From Procambarus clarkii (taxonomy: Eukaryota; Arthropoda; Malacostraca; Decapoda; Cambaridae), in the NCBI RefSeq assembly GCF_040958095.1, contig NC_091188.1, positions 2,425,962 through 2,489,961 on the forward strand: 64,000 nucleotides of DNA. Reading direction: 5' to 3'. The notes under the pieces were generated by a model. That model had not been told where the DNA came from, searched no databases, and was given only the letters and a program-made list of their open reading frames with translations. The translations under genes were made by a program, and so were the position numbers. Each line of letters starts with the position of its first letter. Position 1 is the first letter of the stretch. Shown piece by piece: positions 22,735-33,324 of the stretch.

Positions 22735-23285
22735 TCTCGCTTCTAAACTAATTTATGTCTGCAAATCTGCTGACTTTGCTTCCCTAATTTGGGATAAAAC
22801 GTTTGTGAGTAATGTTACATGTATCCTCGTGGTTTTTGAGTTGAATAACTGGACATCCTGGTGTTGTGAGCCTTGCCTCGTCATAGAGAGGAAGCGTGAG
22901 TTGCGATGTCGAGGCTCTGACATTCTTGACCACATGCCTTATGGAAGCCGGAAGACCTCAGGCTTTAGAATTGTCAGACTTGTTGCTATACGGCTGGAAA
23001 AACTTAGTCTTGCGATTGCAAGATTTTTAGTCTTGTGATTCGAAGCCTATTAGCCCAATGATTGGAAGATTTATCTTTTATGATTAGGACTTCTTGTCCC
23101 TTATGATTGGGAGACTTCACCTCCTTGATTGGTAGAGTGTTCTAGCTCCTCTCTGTTTGAGGATTTCTTTCTACATGATTGGAATATTGTTTTTATTCTG
23201 CTCCTGTTCCACCTGTATATTTTTCAAGTTGTAAACTTGATATGGGGAACTTTTTAGTTTTATATTTCGTGTCTTGCAATTGGTT
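22410..23285. other. Unassigned sequence
   Basis: Includes a (CT)n tract at 22689-22731 and a weak repeat around GATTGGAAGAT and TTGTGATT motifs at 22990-23180. No gene is seen. Confidence 0.4.
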
Positions 23286-23288
23286 CGC

Positions 23289-23398
<110 letters not shown>

Positions 23399-24044
23399 TG
23401 CATTCTGTATACCATCAACAACGCTGCGCACTAAAAGCTCCAGTACCCCCTACTGCCTGCCCACCAGTACCCCCAACTCCATGCCCACCAGTACCCAATA
23501 TCCTTGCCAATATCTACTGTGATCCAGACCATTCTGGAGACCATTAGTGAGGTCTGGAGCGCAGGTGATCGTGGCTGGGCTATACGATGCGCTTGGAATC
23601 CAATCATGGCCAAACTGCCGTGATCAAAATACCCAAAATGAGTATATATATGTATATATATGTGGCCCGGCCCTGAGAGCCTCCCTCCCCCCCTGTCTTA
23701 AGGTTCAAGGCTGGCCATGAGCCAGTGTTGACAGGTGTGTTCTGCACCAGGTGTTGTTAGTCCGGTGCCCCGTTGTTCTTGACCCCCCCAGCGGCTTAAA
23801 ACAGCAGTTGGCTGCTAATGACTGTGATGGGGAAGTATATGGTGCCATCAGCAAGGTATGGCTGTTACCTTGGGAGTCCACCGTCGCTTGGTACTATGGG
23901 GGACTACGTCAGTGCCTGAGGTGGGGGGGGGGCTGCACAACTCCCCCCCTCCCCCCCCCTGCTTCATACACCTGCCCTATCTCCCCCTCACACCTGTAAC
24001 CTGTGTCAGTTCCTCTTGCCACTGTACCACCTTCCCTCACTCAT

Positions 24045-24047
<3 letters not shown>

Positions 24048-24122
<75 letters not shown>
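24048..24122. repeat. (AT)n microsatellite
   Basis: About 37 AT units. Confidence 0.95.
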
Positions 24123-24125
<3 letters not shown>

Positions 24126-24204
24126 TATATAATAGTATATATAATAATATTGATTGAATTTATGGCAATTTTTTTCTTCACCTTATGCTGAATATGCTGT
24201 AAAC

Positions 24205-24442
24205 ATTTTCCAAAGCATCATTATGTAGGTTTCTGAAGGTTTTCCTAATGTTAGCCAAGTTAGCATATGACGCTGATGTGATTCTGTGGATGTGTACCTC
24301 CGGTGTGTTGTCTGGTTGCGGGTTCTGATCTACTGATCCTGATGGCTTCCTCGCCTCTGTATGGCTCCGCCGGCTCTATTTTTGGTTTATGTTCTTATAA
24401 CCTTGCATTTGTGGGTTTTAAAGACTAACAGCCACTTCTCTG
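24205..24442 (-). pseudogene. LINE reverse transcriptase fragment
   Basis: The minus strand reads EKWLLVFKTHKCKV, then after a broken stretch THRI-like TSASYANLANIRKTFRNL. These are the equivalents of SEKWLLEFNTSKCKV and AKVRTSFRNL in the 1011-1936 copy. An internal deletion and frameshift separate the two blocks. The fragment ends at a (CT)n tract. Confidence 0.7.
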
Positions 24443-24446
24443 GCCA

Positions 24447-24447
24447 C

Positions 24448-24538
<91 letters not shown>
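24447..24538. repeat. (CT)n microsatellite
   Basis: About 45 CT units between a LINE fragment and a SINE fragment. Confidence 0.95.
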
Positions 24539-24540
<2 letters not shown>

Positions 24541-24542
<2 letters not shown>

Positions 24543-24650
24543 CCACAGGATGCAGCCCGTAGGCGCCAACCCTCAGGTACCTATTTACTGCTAGGTAAAC
24601 AGAGGCATCAGGTGAATGAAAACTGTATTCTTTGTCTCGGTAGGGGTTCC
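24541..24650 (-). mobile_element. SINE body fragment, SINE-1/2 type
   Basis: GCAGCCCGTAGGCGCC, then TCAGGTACCTATTTACTGC and CAGAGGCATCAGGTGAATGA, is the reverse complement of the shared SINE body. The tRNA head is unrecognisable. Confidence 0.65.
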
Positions 24651-24673
24651 TGGATTGGAAATCGCGTACGCTG

Positions 24674-24674
<1 letters not shown>

Positions 24675-24730
<56 letters not shown>

Positions 24731-24731
24731 T

Positions 24732-24795
<64 letters not shown>
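24675..24795. repeat. (GT)n microsatellite
   Basis: About 60 GT units with two ATG-type interruptions. Confidence 0.95.
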
Positions 24796-24798
<3 letters not shown>

Positions 24799-25130
24799 TC
24801 ACGTCACTAAACAATAAACAGTGACAAATCCCCAACTGAATCGAATCCTAAAATTTAGGCCCATGACCAGGAACCACAACAGGTTCTTAAGCTACCTACA
24901 ATCCGTCACTGTCGGCAGGGTTCACTGTCTCATCTCGTCTGACGCGTCATCTTAACCTGTCTCTGTCTGTCTTCGAACTTTCTCTGGATTCTACCTGTCT
25001 CACTCCTGGTCAAAACGCCCCGCCTCTCCACCTCTTCTTTCGGTATGATTGCACCCGAGACCACTTTCTATTTTCTTCCAAGATCTTACACCGTACAACC
25101 TGTTTCATATTACACATCTCTCTTTGTCGC

Positions 25131-25313
25131 CGGCGAGAAACAATGGGCAGAGTTTCTTTCACCCTATGCCCCTGTTACCTAGCATTAAAATAGGTACCTG
25201 GGTGTTAGTCAGCTGTCACGGGCTGCTTCCTGGGGGTGGAGGCCTGGTCGAGGACCGGGCCGCGGGGACACTAAAAAAAGCCCCGAAATCATCTCAAGAT
25301 AACCTCAAGATAA
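25131..25313 (+). mobile_element. SINE-1, headless copy
   Basis: It begins at GCCGGCGAGAAACAATGGGC, exactly where the tRNA-like head ends in the 208-456 copy, and runs to the CAAGATAACCTCAAGATAAG tail. Truncation at this boundary is notable. Confidence 0.85.
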
Positions 25314-25314
25314 G

Positions 25315-25800
25315 ATTGTCTGTCTCTGTCTGAGTAATTGAGTCTATATGTGTTTTGAAATGATCTTCCTTCTCATTATATCTAAGTATTTATGTTCCAC
25401 ACAATCATATGGGCACAGTACACATTAGTTGGATGATTGTTTATGCTGATTCAAAGGGCATGTATAGGAATTCATTGGTTAAAAGCATATTTAGAGTGGA
25501 ATAGCAAATTATTGATCTAAAGTCCCCAGTCAAAGAGGTCCAGAGTGTCGATAGTTATGAAACCTTTGACTTTCACCGCCTAAAGCAGCAGTATTGACCA
25601 CCCTCATACTTGACCACAACAACAGTACTGAACCCCCCCCCCCCCACACACACATGACAACACCCACCAGAAGACAATAAATAACACACAAACACCTGAA
25701 AATATCAACGAATAATATTCATTGCGTAACATTTCACAAAACTATTCAGTAAACACACGCACACTCACAACCCATAACAAAGATCTGCCACCAATCTCCA
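25315..25800. other. Unassigned sequence
   Basis: Includes a C-run and short CA run at 25636-25655. No gene is seen. Confidence 0.4.
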
Positions 25801-25802
25801 CG

Positions 25803-25902
25803 TACCCCAAGCACGAATCACTAGCATAACAACCCATGTACACCAAGCACGAATCACTAGCATAACAACCCATGTACACCAAGCACGAATAACATCCGTG
25901 CT
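25803..25902 (+). repeat. 36-bp minisatellite, about three copies
   Basis: CATGTACACCAAGCACGAAT plus CACTAGCATAACAACC repeats at a 36-bp period, directly before the element C array. Confidence 0.9.
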
Positions 25903-25908
25903 ATGTCA

Positions 25909-26196
25909 CAATCGACTTGAGAATGGTCCAGGATGGACCGAAACGTCGTCGTCCCTTCACCGTCTAGAGTGTGGTCTGGTCAACAGGATTTAAGGAATCT
26001 CAATCGACTTGAGAATGGTCCAGGACGGACCGAAACGTCGTCGTCCCTTCACCGTCTAGAGTGTGGTCTGGTCAACAGGATTTAAGGAATCTCAATCGAC
26101 TTGAGAATGGTCCAGGACGGACCGAAACGTCGTCGTCCCTTCACCTTCTAGTGTGTGTGGTCTGGTCAACATACTTTAGCCACGTTATTGTGACTC
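25909..26196 (+). mobile_element. Element C, three-copy direct tandem array
   Basis: Units start at 25909, 26001 and 26093, a 92-bp period. Units 1 and 2 share the private changes CACCGTCTAGAGTGTGG and AACAGGATTTAAGGAATCT. The last unit has the usual CACCTTCTAGTGTG and the common 3' extension ending GTTATTGTGACTC. This fits local amplification of the 5' units. Confidence 0.9.
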
Positions 26197-26199
26197 ATC

Positions 26200-27000
26200 G
26201 CCTGCACAGGACGGATTGACGGGGGACTCAGCCCCCCCCCCTGCCCCCTGCAAGCAGATACTTGAGACAGAACTTGAAGGAGCAGCAGGAGAGTCTGTGG
26301 CCTGAGGAAGTAGGGAAGTAGAGGAACAACAAGAAATTGGAGCTAAGACAGGGTGATAAAAAAGAGAGGGAAGGAGGGGTGTAAGAAGAAGGAAACCAGT
26401 GGAAGAGGATGTGGGAACAGGCATGAGAAAGAGACGTAGGATGAGAAAAGGAAATGGAAAAGAAGTGAATAAAGGAGGTAGAGAAGCAGGAGGGAAATAA
26501 ATAAGAAAATAGGAAGGAGGAAGTACAGACGTGGCAAAGAGCAAGGCAGAAAAGTAAGGAAGAAAAAAGGCTAACAAGGCAAGAAAGAGGAGGAGGAGGA
26601 GGAGGAGGAGGAGGAGGAGAAGAAGGGGTGAGACACAAGGTGAGAGAGAGAGAGATACAAAGAAGGTAGGGAGGAATGTGAGGGCAGGTGTGTCAGGCGT
26701 GTCTGTATCTACGCAGGTAAACACACACCTGACCTTGAGTCACCAGGGTGGTAATGAACTCCAGGAGGAGCGGCGTTCCTTACGCCTCGGTGCTGGCGGG
26801 GACGCTGGGTGGGGGGGTGGGGGGGAGGTTCTGGGGCAGGGGTGGAAGGGGGCAGGGTGGAAGGGGGGCGACAGGGTGAAGGGAGGGACAGGGGTGAAGG
26901 GAGGGACAGGGTGGGAGGAACGATATGCTCTGAATAAACACAGTAAATCATATCAACTGGAGGTAAGATGCCATTCAACCAAAATATTTACGAAGTTTGT
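26200..27000. other. Purine-rich unassigned sequence
   Basis: Strong G/A strand bias, a (GGA)n run at 26588-26619, and GGGACAGGG(T)GAAGG repeats at 26850-26910. No gene is seen. Confidence 0.5.
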
Positions 27001-27107
<107 letters not shown>

Positions 27108-27224
27108 GGGGTCAACATTTAATACATTTGGTATTCAAAGATGGCGGACGATGAAATATCATGCCAATTCATCCTTTCTCCAGCGCGACCAAGAGAGAAC
27201 TGCTAGTTGATGTTCCACCCACTA

Positions 27225-27445
27225 CAGCCCAAGTGCCCAACCACTTGGGCTAGACGGTATAGAGCGACGGTCTCGCTTCATACAGGTCGGCGTCCAATCC
27301 CCGACCGTCCAAGTGATTGGGCTCCCATTCCCTCTCTCCCCCGTTCCCGTCCCATCCCAAATCCTTATCCTGATCCCTTCCAAGTGCTATCTAATCGTAA
27401 TGCCTTGGCGCTTTCTCCTGATAATTCCATTCCATTCTCAAGAAG
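27225..27445 (+). mobile_element. SINE-3, longest copy
   Basis: It begins CCCAACCACTTGGGCTAGAC and has a tRNA-like region (GACGGTATAGAGCGACGG, then GGTCGGCGTCCAATCCCC, able to form a T-arm). A pyrimidine-rich body follows (CCCATCCCAAATCCTTATCC, CTTGGCGCTTTCTCCTGATA). It has no coding capacity. Confidence 0.8.
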
Positions 27446-27546
27446 TACAGTATGGAATGAGCGTGAACTCAATCTCTCCCTAATTCATTCCACTTTCTAC
27501 TCCTCTGACACTTATGTAAACTTCTCTCAACATCTTTCTGCCTCAT

Positions 27547-27650
27547 CATTCATCAAGATGTTGATGAATGTCTTACCCATGTCATTCTGGGTAAGGCAGC
27601 GTCTGGGATCCTCATGGACGTTGGTTCGAACCAACTTATGGATTTGTTCA
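27547..27650 (+). repeat. Two small hairpins plus tRNA-like remnant
   Basis: A CATTCATCAA-GATG-TTGATGAATG hairpin (27547-27570) is followed by CTTACCCA/TGGGTAAG (27572-27595). Then comes GGCAGCGTCTGGGATCCTC ... GGTTCGAACC, a worn copy of the unit at 61323-61386. Confidence 0.6.
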
Positions 27651-27871
27651 CTCTGGGGGGATATGTCTATCATAACTATATACCCTGGAGAGTGTTGCAG
27701 GTTATTATCACGTTTTCTTCCTTTTCTCTCTTCCTCCAGTATCGTGAAACCAAGTTCCTGGTGCCTTTCTACGTGGCTTGTGCCTCTTGGCGGTCGAAGA
27801 ACAAGTCTGAAGGGTAATTTCTGAGGCTTGTTAAGTTTGGAGGTGGTTGGGTGTGTTGGGGGGGGGGGGGG

Positions 27872-28180
27872 TGACAGAGCTGGTGGCAGTAACCACCATT
27901 CAGAGCTTCAAGGGGGCAGTTAAGTTCCAGTTAAGAGCACTGGAAACGTGTTTAGGTATAAATGCACTAGGTAGAGTGTAGCAATGATGCCGGGCCCCGC
28001 AGCTAGAGCTTTCCTGCAAGGTACCTGATCAACCAGGCTGTGACTCATACGTCAGGCTGCGAGCAGCCGCGTCCAACAGTCTGGTTGATCAGTCCAGCAA
28101 CCAGGAGGCCTGGTAGACGACCGGGCCGCGGGGACGCTAAGCCCCGGAAGCACCTCAAGGTAACCTCAAGGTAAGGTAAG
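27872..28180 (+). pseudogene. LINE 3' end sharing the SINE-1 tail
   Basis: A C-terminal fragment (ELVAVTTIQSFKGAVKFQL) is followed by a 3' region, GTGACTCATACGTCAGGCTG, then GGCCTGGTAGACGACCGGGC and CGCGGGGACGCTAAGCCCCG. It ends in CTCAAGGTAACCTCAAGGTA repeats. The last about 80 bp match the SINE-1 tail, as expected for a LINE that mobilises a SINE. Confidence 0.75.
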
Positions 28181-28344
28181 GGACAAAAATATTGATCGCT
28201 TCACAGGTATTTTTAAAGCCATGCGGAACAGCTTTGTCGCGTCGAGAGACAGCATGATCGAGGCATAGAACACTTAGGTGGTTGACAGAGTGGAACAGAA
28301 AGTGACGCAGGACACACAGAAGGAAAAAAAGAATAGTAGTTAGT

Positions 28345-28462
28345 AACAATTGATTGACAGTCGAGAGGCGGGCCGAAAGTTCAGAGCTCATCCCCCGCAA
28401 GCACATCTAGGTGAATACAACTAGGTGAATACAACTAGGTGAATACAACTAGGTGAATACAG
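28345..28462 (+). mobile_element. LINE tail G, with tandem end repeat
   Basis: GATTGACAGTCGAGAGGCGG, then CCCCCGCAAGCACATCTAGG and five AACTAGGTGAATAC-type units of 14 bp. The tail unit itself has multiplied at the 3' end. Confidence 0.75.
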
Positions 28463-28469
28463 AGCACCA

Positions 28470-28815
28470 GTAGAACAAGAGGCTACGGTTGAGAGAGTGA
28501 GACACAGATGTGAAAGTGTCTTTTCAGCGTAAGAGTGGCAGACAAATTGAATGTACTAAACAAGCAGGTTGTATAGCAGTCATAATTCCCCAAAAAGATA
28601 TGACAGGAGAAAGTTGGGGTCAGACAGGCGGCAGTAACCACCATTCACAGCTTCATGGAGGGAAAATATGTTGCGTTAAAAGCACCGTAACGTCATCAGG
28701 TATAAGTTGTTGGGTTGCATTGTTCTCCAGTGCAATGGCATAGAAAGCCGGTTTCAAGGACTAAATCTCAATCCTGCAGACGTAAAGAGGTGAGTACAAT
28801 GATCTTCGATCACCT
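28470..28815 (+). pseudogene. LINE C-terminal fragment
   Basis: A frame with KVSFQRKSGRQIEC, then after a shift a segment like VTTIHSFMEGKYV, resembles the FSVRVADxWN...VEA...FK terminal block of the other LINE fragments. Frameshifts break it. Confidence 0.5.
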
Positions 28816-28870
28816 TACTAACATCTCAACTGCCTCGAACGGCACTTCTTGCGGTTTACAAAATCATGGC

Positions 28871-28900
28871 CCTGCTGTATTTGTTGTTAAATACAGCAGG
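28871..28900. other. Perfect 12-bp hairpin
   Basis: CCTGCTGTATTT and its complement flank the loop GTTGTT. Confidence 0.8.
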
Positions 28901-29109
28901 TTGACTGTAGCCAGCCAGCGGCACCTCATTGTGCATTCACAGCTGAAACTCCAAGGACAAATGCATTGAATAACGCAGCTTAAAAATGTAAGGCAAATTA
29001 GCGTACTACTATTTTTTTGGTTGTGCTAATTGCGTTATTCTGATTTGTTAGTGAGCTGTGATCTTACGCGGGCTGGGTGATGCGGCCCCGGACCCGGAGA
29101 ATGTGTGGC

Positions 29110-29300
29110 CGGTAGACAGGACAACGACCGCGAAAGGGCATTGCCCTTCCCTCCATCCCACCCTTCCTAGCCCTCCCTCCCTAGCCCTCCCTCTTCCATT
29201 CTTCCAATCTCCTTCCTTCTCACCCCTCCCTCCGTACTTCCCTCCATCACTCTCACTCCCTCCCTCTCCCCCTCATACCCCCCCCCCTGCGGGTGAGGGG
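29110..29300 (+). repeat. CCCTCCCT-rich pyrimidine tract
   Basis: About 190 bp almost wholly C/T on the plus strand. It ends in a C run. Confidence 0.7.
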
Positions 29301-29460
29301 CTCCAGCGTAAACCAGTTTGATGAGGCCAACGATCTTCAGGTCATTCACCAAGGACAGGTCGCAGGGTGGGCGTGGGCCCTCTCCCGTTGTATCAGAGTC
29401 ATCTGTGCTCGAGTTTATCCTCCAGGGGGGCCCTGGGATGGGGTCCTGGCCTGGGTGTTG

Positions 29461-29484
29461 ACATTGCCATGATCATGGCAATGT
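29461..29484. other. 24-bp perfect palindrome without a loop
   Basis: ACATTGCCATGA and TCATGGCAATGT are exact complements with no spacer. Confidence 0.85.
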
Positions 29485-30052
29485 ATGTTGGCATTGATGT
29501 GGGAGTTGGTGCTGGGGGCAGGCGCCGGGGTGGGGAAGAGGTTGCAGTTGTGGGGGGATTTGGGGCAGGGAAGGGGGACGTTGTGGAGATGGGGAAGGGG
29601 AAGGCATGATTGAGGAGAAAGGAATTGGGGGTTTGTTGGGGATAGGGGGGTGGGAGGGATTGGTGGCTAGAGTATGGAGCTGTGGAGAGGTACAGGATTG
29701 GGGGGGGGAGGGGGATAGTGAAGAGGAAGGAGAATATTATGATAATCACAGAAACATATCCAATCAAACATATCTACCCAATCACACCCAATCTATCACA
29801 CCCACTCTATCTCAATTATCCAAACATTCAGATCAAACACATTCAGAAAAACGCATCCACCAAAATACATCTACTGAAACACACGCAAATAAAACACCCC
29901 CCCCCTCTAATAGCACCCTTGTCCAAACACACATCCATCCCCACAGGACAAGCATCTTTCCACCCAAAACAATACCTAGCCAAACACACAACCACACAGA
30001 AAAATACCTATCCCCCCAAACATGCACTATCCTCACGCACATACACCCACCC

Positions 30053-30055
<3 letters not shown>
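29485..30055. other. G-rich then ACA-rich low-complexity DNA
   Basis: G-rich to about 29715, then AC/AT-rich with repeated CAAACACA and ATCCA-like motifs leading into the CA tract. The long frames here are compositional. Confidence 0.5.
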
Positions 30056-30097
<42 letters not shown>

Positions 30098-30106
30098 ACC
30101 CAACAC

Positions 30107-30186
<80 letters not shown>
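30056..30186. repeat. (CA)n microsatellite
   Basis: About 65 CA units with CCACCCAA and ACGC interruptions. It abuts a LINE RT fragment at its right end. Confidence 0.95.
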
Positions 30187-30194
<8 letters not shown>

Positions 30195-30582
30195 AAAGCA
30201 GGACCACTATGCTTTCCACACACTCTAGTGTACAAAAGCTCACTGGTAACAGGAGAACTACCCAAACGTTGGAAGATAGCTAATGTAGTCCCGATATTCA
30301 AGAGGGGGACATAGACAAGAAGCACTGAACTACTGACCGGTGTCCCTAACTTACACACCACGCAAGTGACAGTGAATATTGTGAGGAAAAACTAGAAGAA
30401 CATCTTGAGAGAAAGATCTTAGTAACACACCCACACAGGTGGGAGAGAAGATTTCCCATGTGTATCTCTAAATCTTGCCTAACAGGTTTAATAGGCGACA
30501 ACAATGAGACATGAAAGAGGAGGCTGGGCAAGCTGCATATTTTTGGATTGCCAGAGAGCCTTTGATATAGTTCCCCATAACA

Positions 30583-30706
30583 GACATAAACTGATGTCTG
30601 TTATGGGGGAAGTAATAGACATAAACTGATGTCTGTTATGGGGGAAGTAATAGACATAAACTGATGTCTGTTATGGGGGAAGTAATAGACATAAACTGAT
30701 GTCTGT
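30583..30706 (+). repeat. 35-bp minisatellite, 3.5 copies
   Basis: GACATAAACTGATGTCTGTT plus ATGGGGGAAGTAATA repeats almost perfectly. Each unit contains an inverted CAGACAT...ATGTCTG. Confidence 0.9.
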
Positions 30707-30712
30707 TACTTT

Positions 30713-30746
30713 TTCAACTGATGCACATAATAGTGCATCAGTTGAA
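30713..30746. other. Perfect 14-bp hairpin
   Basis: TTCAACTGATGCAC and its complement flank loop ATAATA. It immediately follows the 35-bp array. Confidence 0.85.
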
Positions 30747-30764
30747 GAAGCAGGTCTGGAATGG

Positions 30765-30960
30765 AAGGGAATGGAACTATCAGGGGAAAAGCGGCAAGCC
30801 ATTATGACTATATAACACTAGGAAGGAATGAGGATAAGGATTTAGGATGGGATGGAGGGAATGTATGGTGCACAACCGCTTGGACGGTCGGGAATTGAAC
30901 GCCGACCTGCATGAAGCGAGACCGACGCAAAACCGTCCAGCCCAAGTGGTTGGGCAAGGA
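30765..30960 (-). mobile_element. SINE-3 copy inside RT pseudogene
   Basis: GGAACTATCAGGGGAAAAGC, AAGGATTTAGGATGGGATGG, CAACCGCTTGGACGGTCGGG and CATGAAGCGAGACC are the reverse complement of SINE-3. RT-coding sequence lies on both sides. Confidence 0.8.
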
Positions 30961-31302
30961 GGCCTGGAGTGACAGAGAAGGTACTCCAGTGCATAAGGGA
31001 GTACCTGAGCGACAGAAGACAAAGAGTTACTTTGAGGAGTGAGCTCTTAAGAGTGGCGACATGTCACTACGAGAGTCTTACAGTTTTACATTTTCGGATC
31101 AATCCTATTTCTCATAAACGTTAAAGACCTTCCAAGGTGTTTGATGGATCAAACTAAGACAGAGGAAGACCGCAAGACGCCACAAGATGACCTGGCCGAA
31201 CAGAAAGAATGGTCCAACACATGAACAATCTTGAGGTTATCATCTCAAGATAACCTCAAGATAACCGCTACTTGTTTAACTCAAATGTAAAGTAATGAAA
31301 AC

Positions 31303-31495
31303 GAGGAGTCACAATAACGTGGCTGAAATATGTTGACCAGACCACACACTAGAAAGTAAAGGGACGACGACGTTTCGGTCCGTCCTGGACCATTCTCAAG
31401 TTGATTGTAAATGATCGACTTGAGATCATAATCAACATGACGTGAGAATGGTCCAGGACGGACCGAAACGTCGTCGTCCCTTCAAATTCTAGTGT
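31303..31495. mobile_element. Element C, inverted dimer
   Basis: AGTCACAATAACGTGGCTG and the minus-oriented core run to CATTCTCAAGTTGATT. A rearranged spacer follows, then a plus-oriented core ending CAAATTCTAGTGTAA. The right arm is shortened. No clean TSD was found. Confidence 0.8.
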
Positions 31496-31590
31496 AAAGC
31501 AATGGAGCTAGATAGAAGACAGCTGAGAGGCGGGGACCAAAGAGCCGAAGCTCAACTTCTGCAAGCACAATTACGTGAATACGCGGACCC
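31496..31590 (+). mobile_element. LINE tail G
   Basis: GACAGCTGAGAGGCGGGGAC, then GCTCAACTTCTGCAAGCACA and ATTACGTGAATACG. It continues the RT pseudogene after the element C insertion. Confidence 0.7.
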
Positions 31591-31830
31591 ACCCACACAT
31601 GACATACCCTCATAAAGGCGCACATTGCACACACTTTCACTAGCGCTATCACTCTTACACACGTAGTACTCTATATTCCAGACGTACACACCTGCCCTGC
31701 GTGTGTGAATGGAAAGATATTATGAACGGATGGCATTCATCGATTGTTGTAACCATCAATGGCTACTATTAATCTTCAGACAAGTATCTTACAATTTACA
31801 ATCATTGTATATCCTAAGTCTGTTTTGTAA

Positions 31831-31942
31831 CGATCAGAATGTCTAAAATTGCGGTCAGAATGTCTAAAATCGCGGTCAGAATGTCTGATATTGCGGTCAG
31901 AATGTCTGAAATCGCGGTCAAAATGTCTAAAATCGCGGCCAA
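31831..31942 (+). repeat. 21-bp minisatellite, five copies
   Basis: GTCAGAATGTCTAAAATCGCG repeats with small changes. Confidence 0.9.
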
Positions 31943-31949
31943 ACTCTGT

Positions 31950-33000
31950 CAGGTGAGTAATTCGTGTTGACTGAAAGTCGAGTTGTTCACTTCTGCAACG
32001 AAGCGTCAATTAAAACATTATTTTTAGTTACTGGAAATTTCTATTTGATTACTTAATTGTCGATCGTTTAGGGTGTTCGTCCTAACCATCTCTTCTCCTC
32101 CTCCTTTTCCTTCTCTTTTTCTTCCTCCTCCTCCTCCACTTCCTCATTCATGCTTCCGTCTATTTACCTTAATCCTTTACCTTCCATTAAGCCCCCTGTC
32201 TCCCTCCCTTCCTACTTATTTTACCTTACAATCCTTTTCCTAATCTTTACCCCCCCCCCCTCCGTTCCAATGTCACCCCTTTCCTGTTTTCATCTTCCCA
32301 TGCTCCTACATTCTCCCTCGCCTCATTCCCTATTTACCTGTCTCCCCCCCATCCCCTCACCCTTCCCTTCCCCCAATGCCACCCTCCCCTTCCCACTTCC
32401 CTCATACCTTTCACAGAGCCACATTCCCTCCCTTCCACCAGTGTAGCGACTTTCACCCACGAGTGTGTGGTCTATACTCGGGGCGCTGGATACAACGTGC
32501 CTCTTTTCAGGTCAATATTGTGATATTAAAGGCAAGCACCAAGCTGTGTGTGTGTGCTTACGGTGTCTGGTATTAGCTCCCTAGCCCCGCCTTTATATAT
32601 ATTACAACAACAACACTGGTGGATGTTGGTTTCTAGTTTATACGATATGTAAATGACTGTAAATTCATGTTGTAAACAATTTTGATTACAAAATACCGGT
32701 GCATATTTGCGAAAATATATAATGCATTTACCGATGAGTTATTCTGTCAGCTGGAGTGTCGAAAGTGCAGGTCTTATCATTCGTTATTCTGTGCTATATT
32801 TGTAAGTTTCGGCACTCAGCCCAAGCTGTTTTTATTGTATTTATGGCTCTAAATGTGTGTTTTTACGGTGGTTCAGGTGTTCACTTCAGCCAGGACTGTA
32901 ACGATTTGTGAATGTTTGTTTCGGTTACAGTTTCTGAATGTCTGAATCTGTTACGTTTTACAGGTGATTATTTCTGGGGTTTACAGTAGAAAATTACAAA
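31950..33000. other. Unassigned sequence
   Basis: A pyrimidine-rich stretch runs from about 32085 to 32440 and AT-leaning DNA follows. No gene or repeat family was recognised. Confidence 0.4.
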
Positions 33001-33002
33001 CA

Positions 33003-33008
<6 letters not shown>

Positions 33009-33068
<60 letters not shown>
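33009..33068. repeat. (GT)n microsatellite fused to LINE tail
   Basis: GT units run straight into GTACTCACCTAG, the end of LINE tail G in minus orientation. Confidence 0.95.
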
Positions 33069-33072
<4 letters not shown>

Positions 33073-33130
33073 CACCTAGTTGTGCTTGCCGAGGTTGAGC
33101 TTCGGCTCTTTGGTCCCGCCTCCAAAAACC
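33069..33130 (-). mobile_element. LINE tail G
   Basis: GTACTCACCTAGTTGTGCTT, then GAGCTTCGGCTCTTTGGTCC and CGCC, is the reverse complement of the tail at 15151-15215. Confidence 0.85.
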
Positions 33131-33202
33131 CTCTCGCTTTATCTATTTATCTTATTTATCTTTGTATTTTACTTTATCATAGTCTCTCGTTTTATCGACC
33201 TG

Positions 33203-33203
<1 letters not shown>

Positions 33204-33291
<88 letters not shown>
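33204..33291. repeat. (AT)n microsatellite
   Basis: About 44 AT units. Confidence 0.95.
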
Positions 33292-33294
<3 letters not shown>

Positions 33295-33324
33295 TTTCAC
33301 TTTATGTAGCTCGCAGTATTGCCA

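Larger units (their letters stand above)
30220..31300 (+). pseudogene. LINE reverse transcriptase pseudogene, heavily broken
   Basis: Frames carry TGELPKRWKIANVVPIFKRG (RT palm start), a worn PVSL segment, and a remnant of the usual FLDFQRAFDTVPH block at about 30530-30580. After two insertions come QCIREYLSDRRQRVTLRSEL, a later QDDLAEQKEW remnant, and a SNVK piece matching SKCKVM. Many stops and frameshifts occur. The catalytic FADD/YADD box is not seen. Inside it lie a 35-bp minisatellite (30583-30706), a hairpin (30713-30746), SINE-3 (30765-30960) and a SINE-1 tail piece (31232-31266). Confidence 0.75.

Noticed and set aside
26185..26724. 179-codon minus-strand Leu/Ser/Pro frame
   Set aside because: It lies in a purine-rich strand-biased tract, has low-complexity composition and no domain.
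29606..30314. 210-225 codon frames rich in Thr and His
   Set aside because: They run through AC-rich low-complexity DNA and a (CA)n tract, and the frame then enters a LINE fragment.
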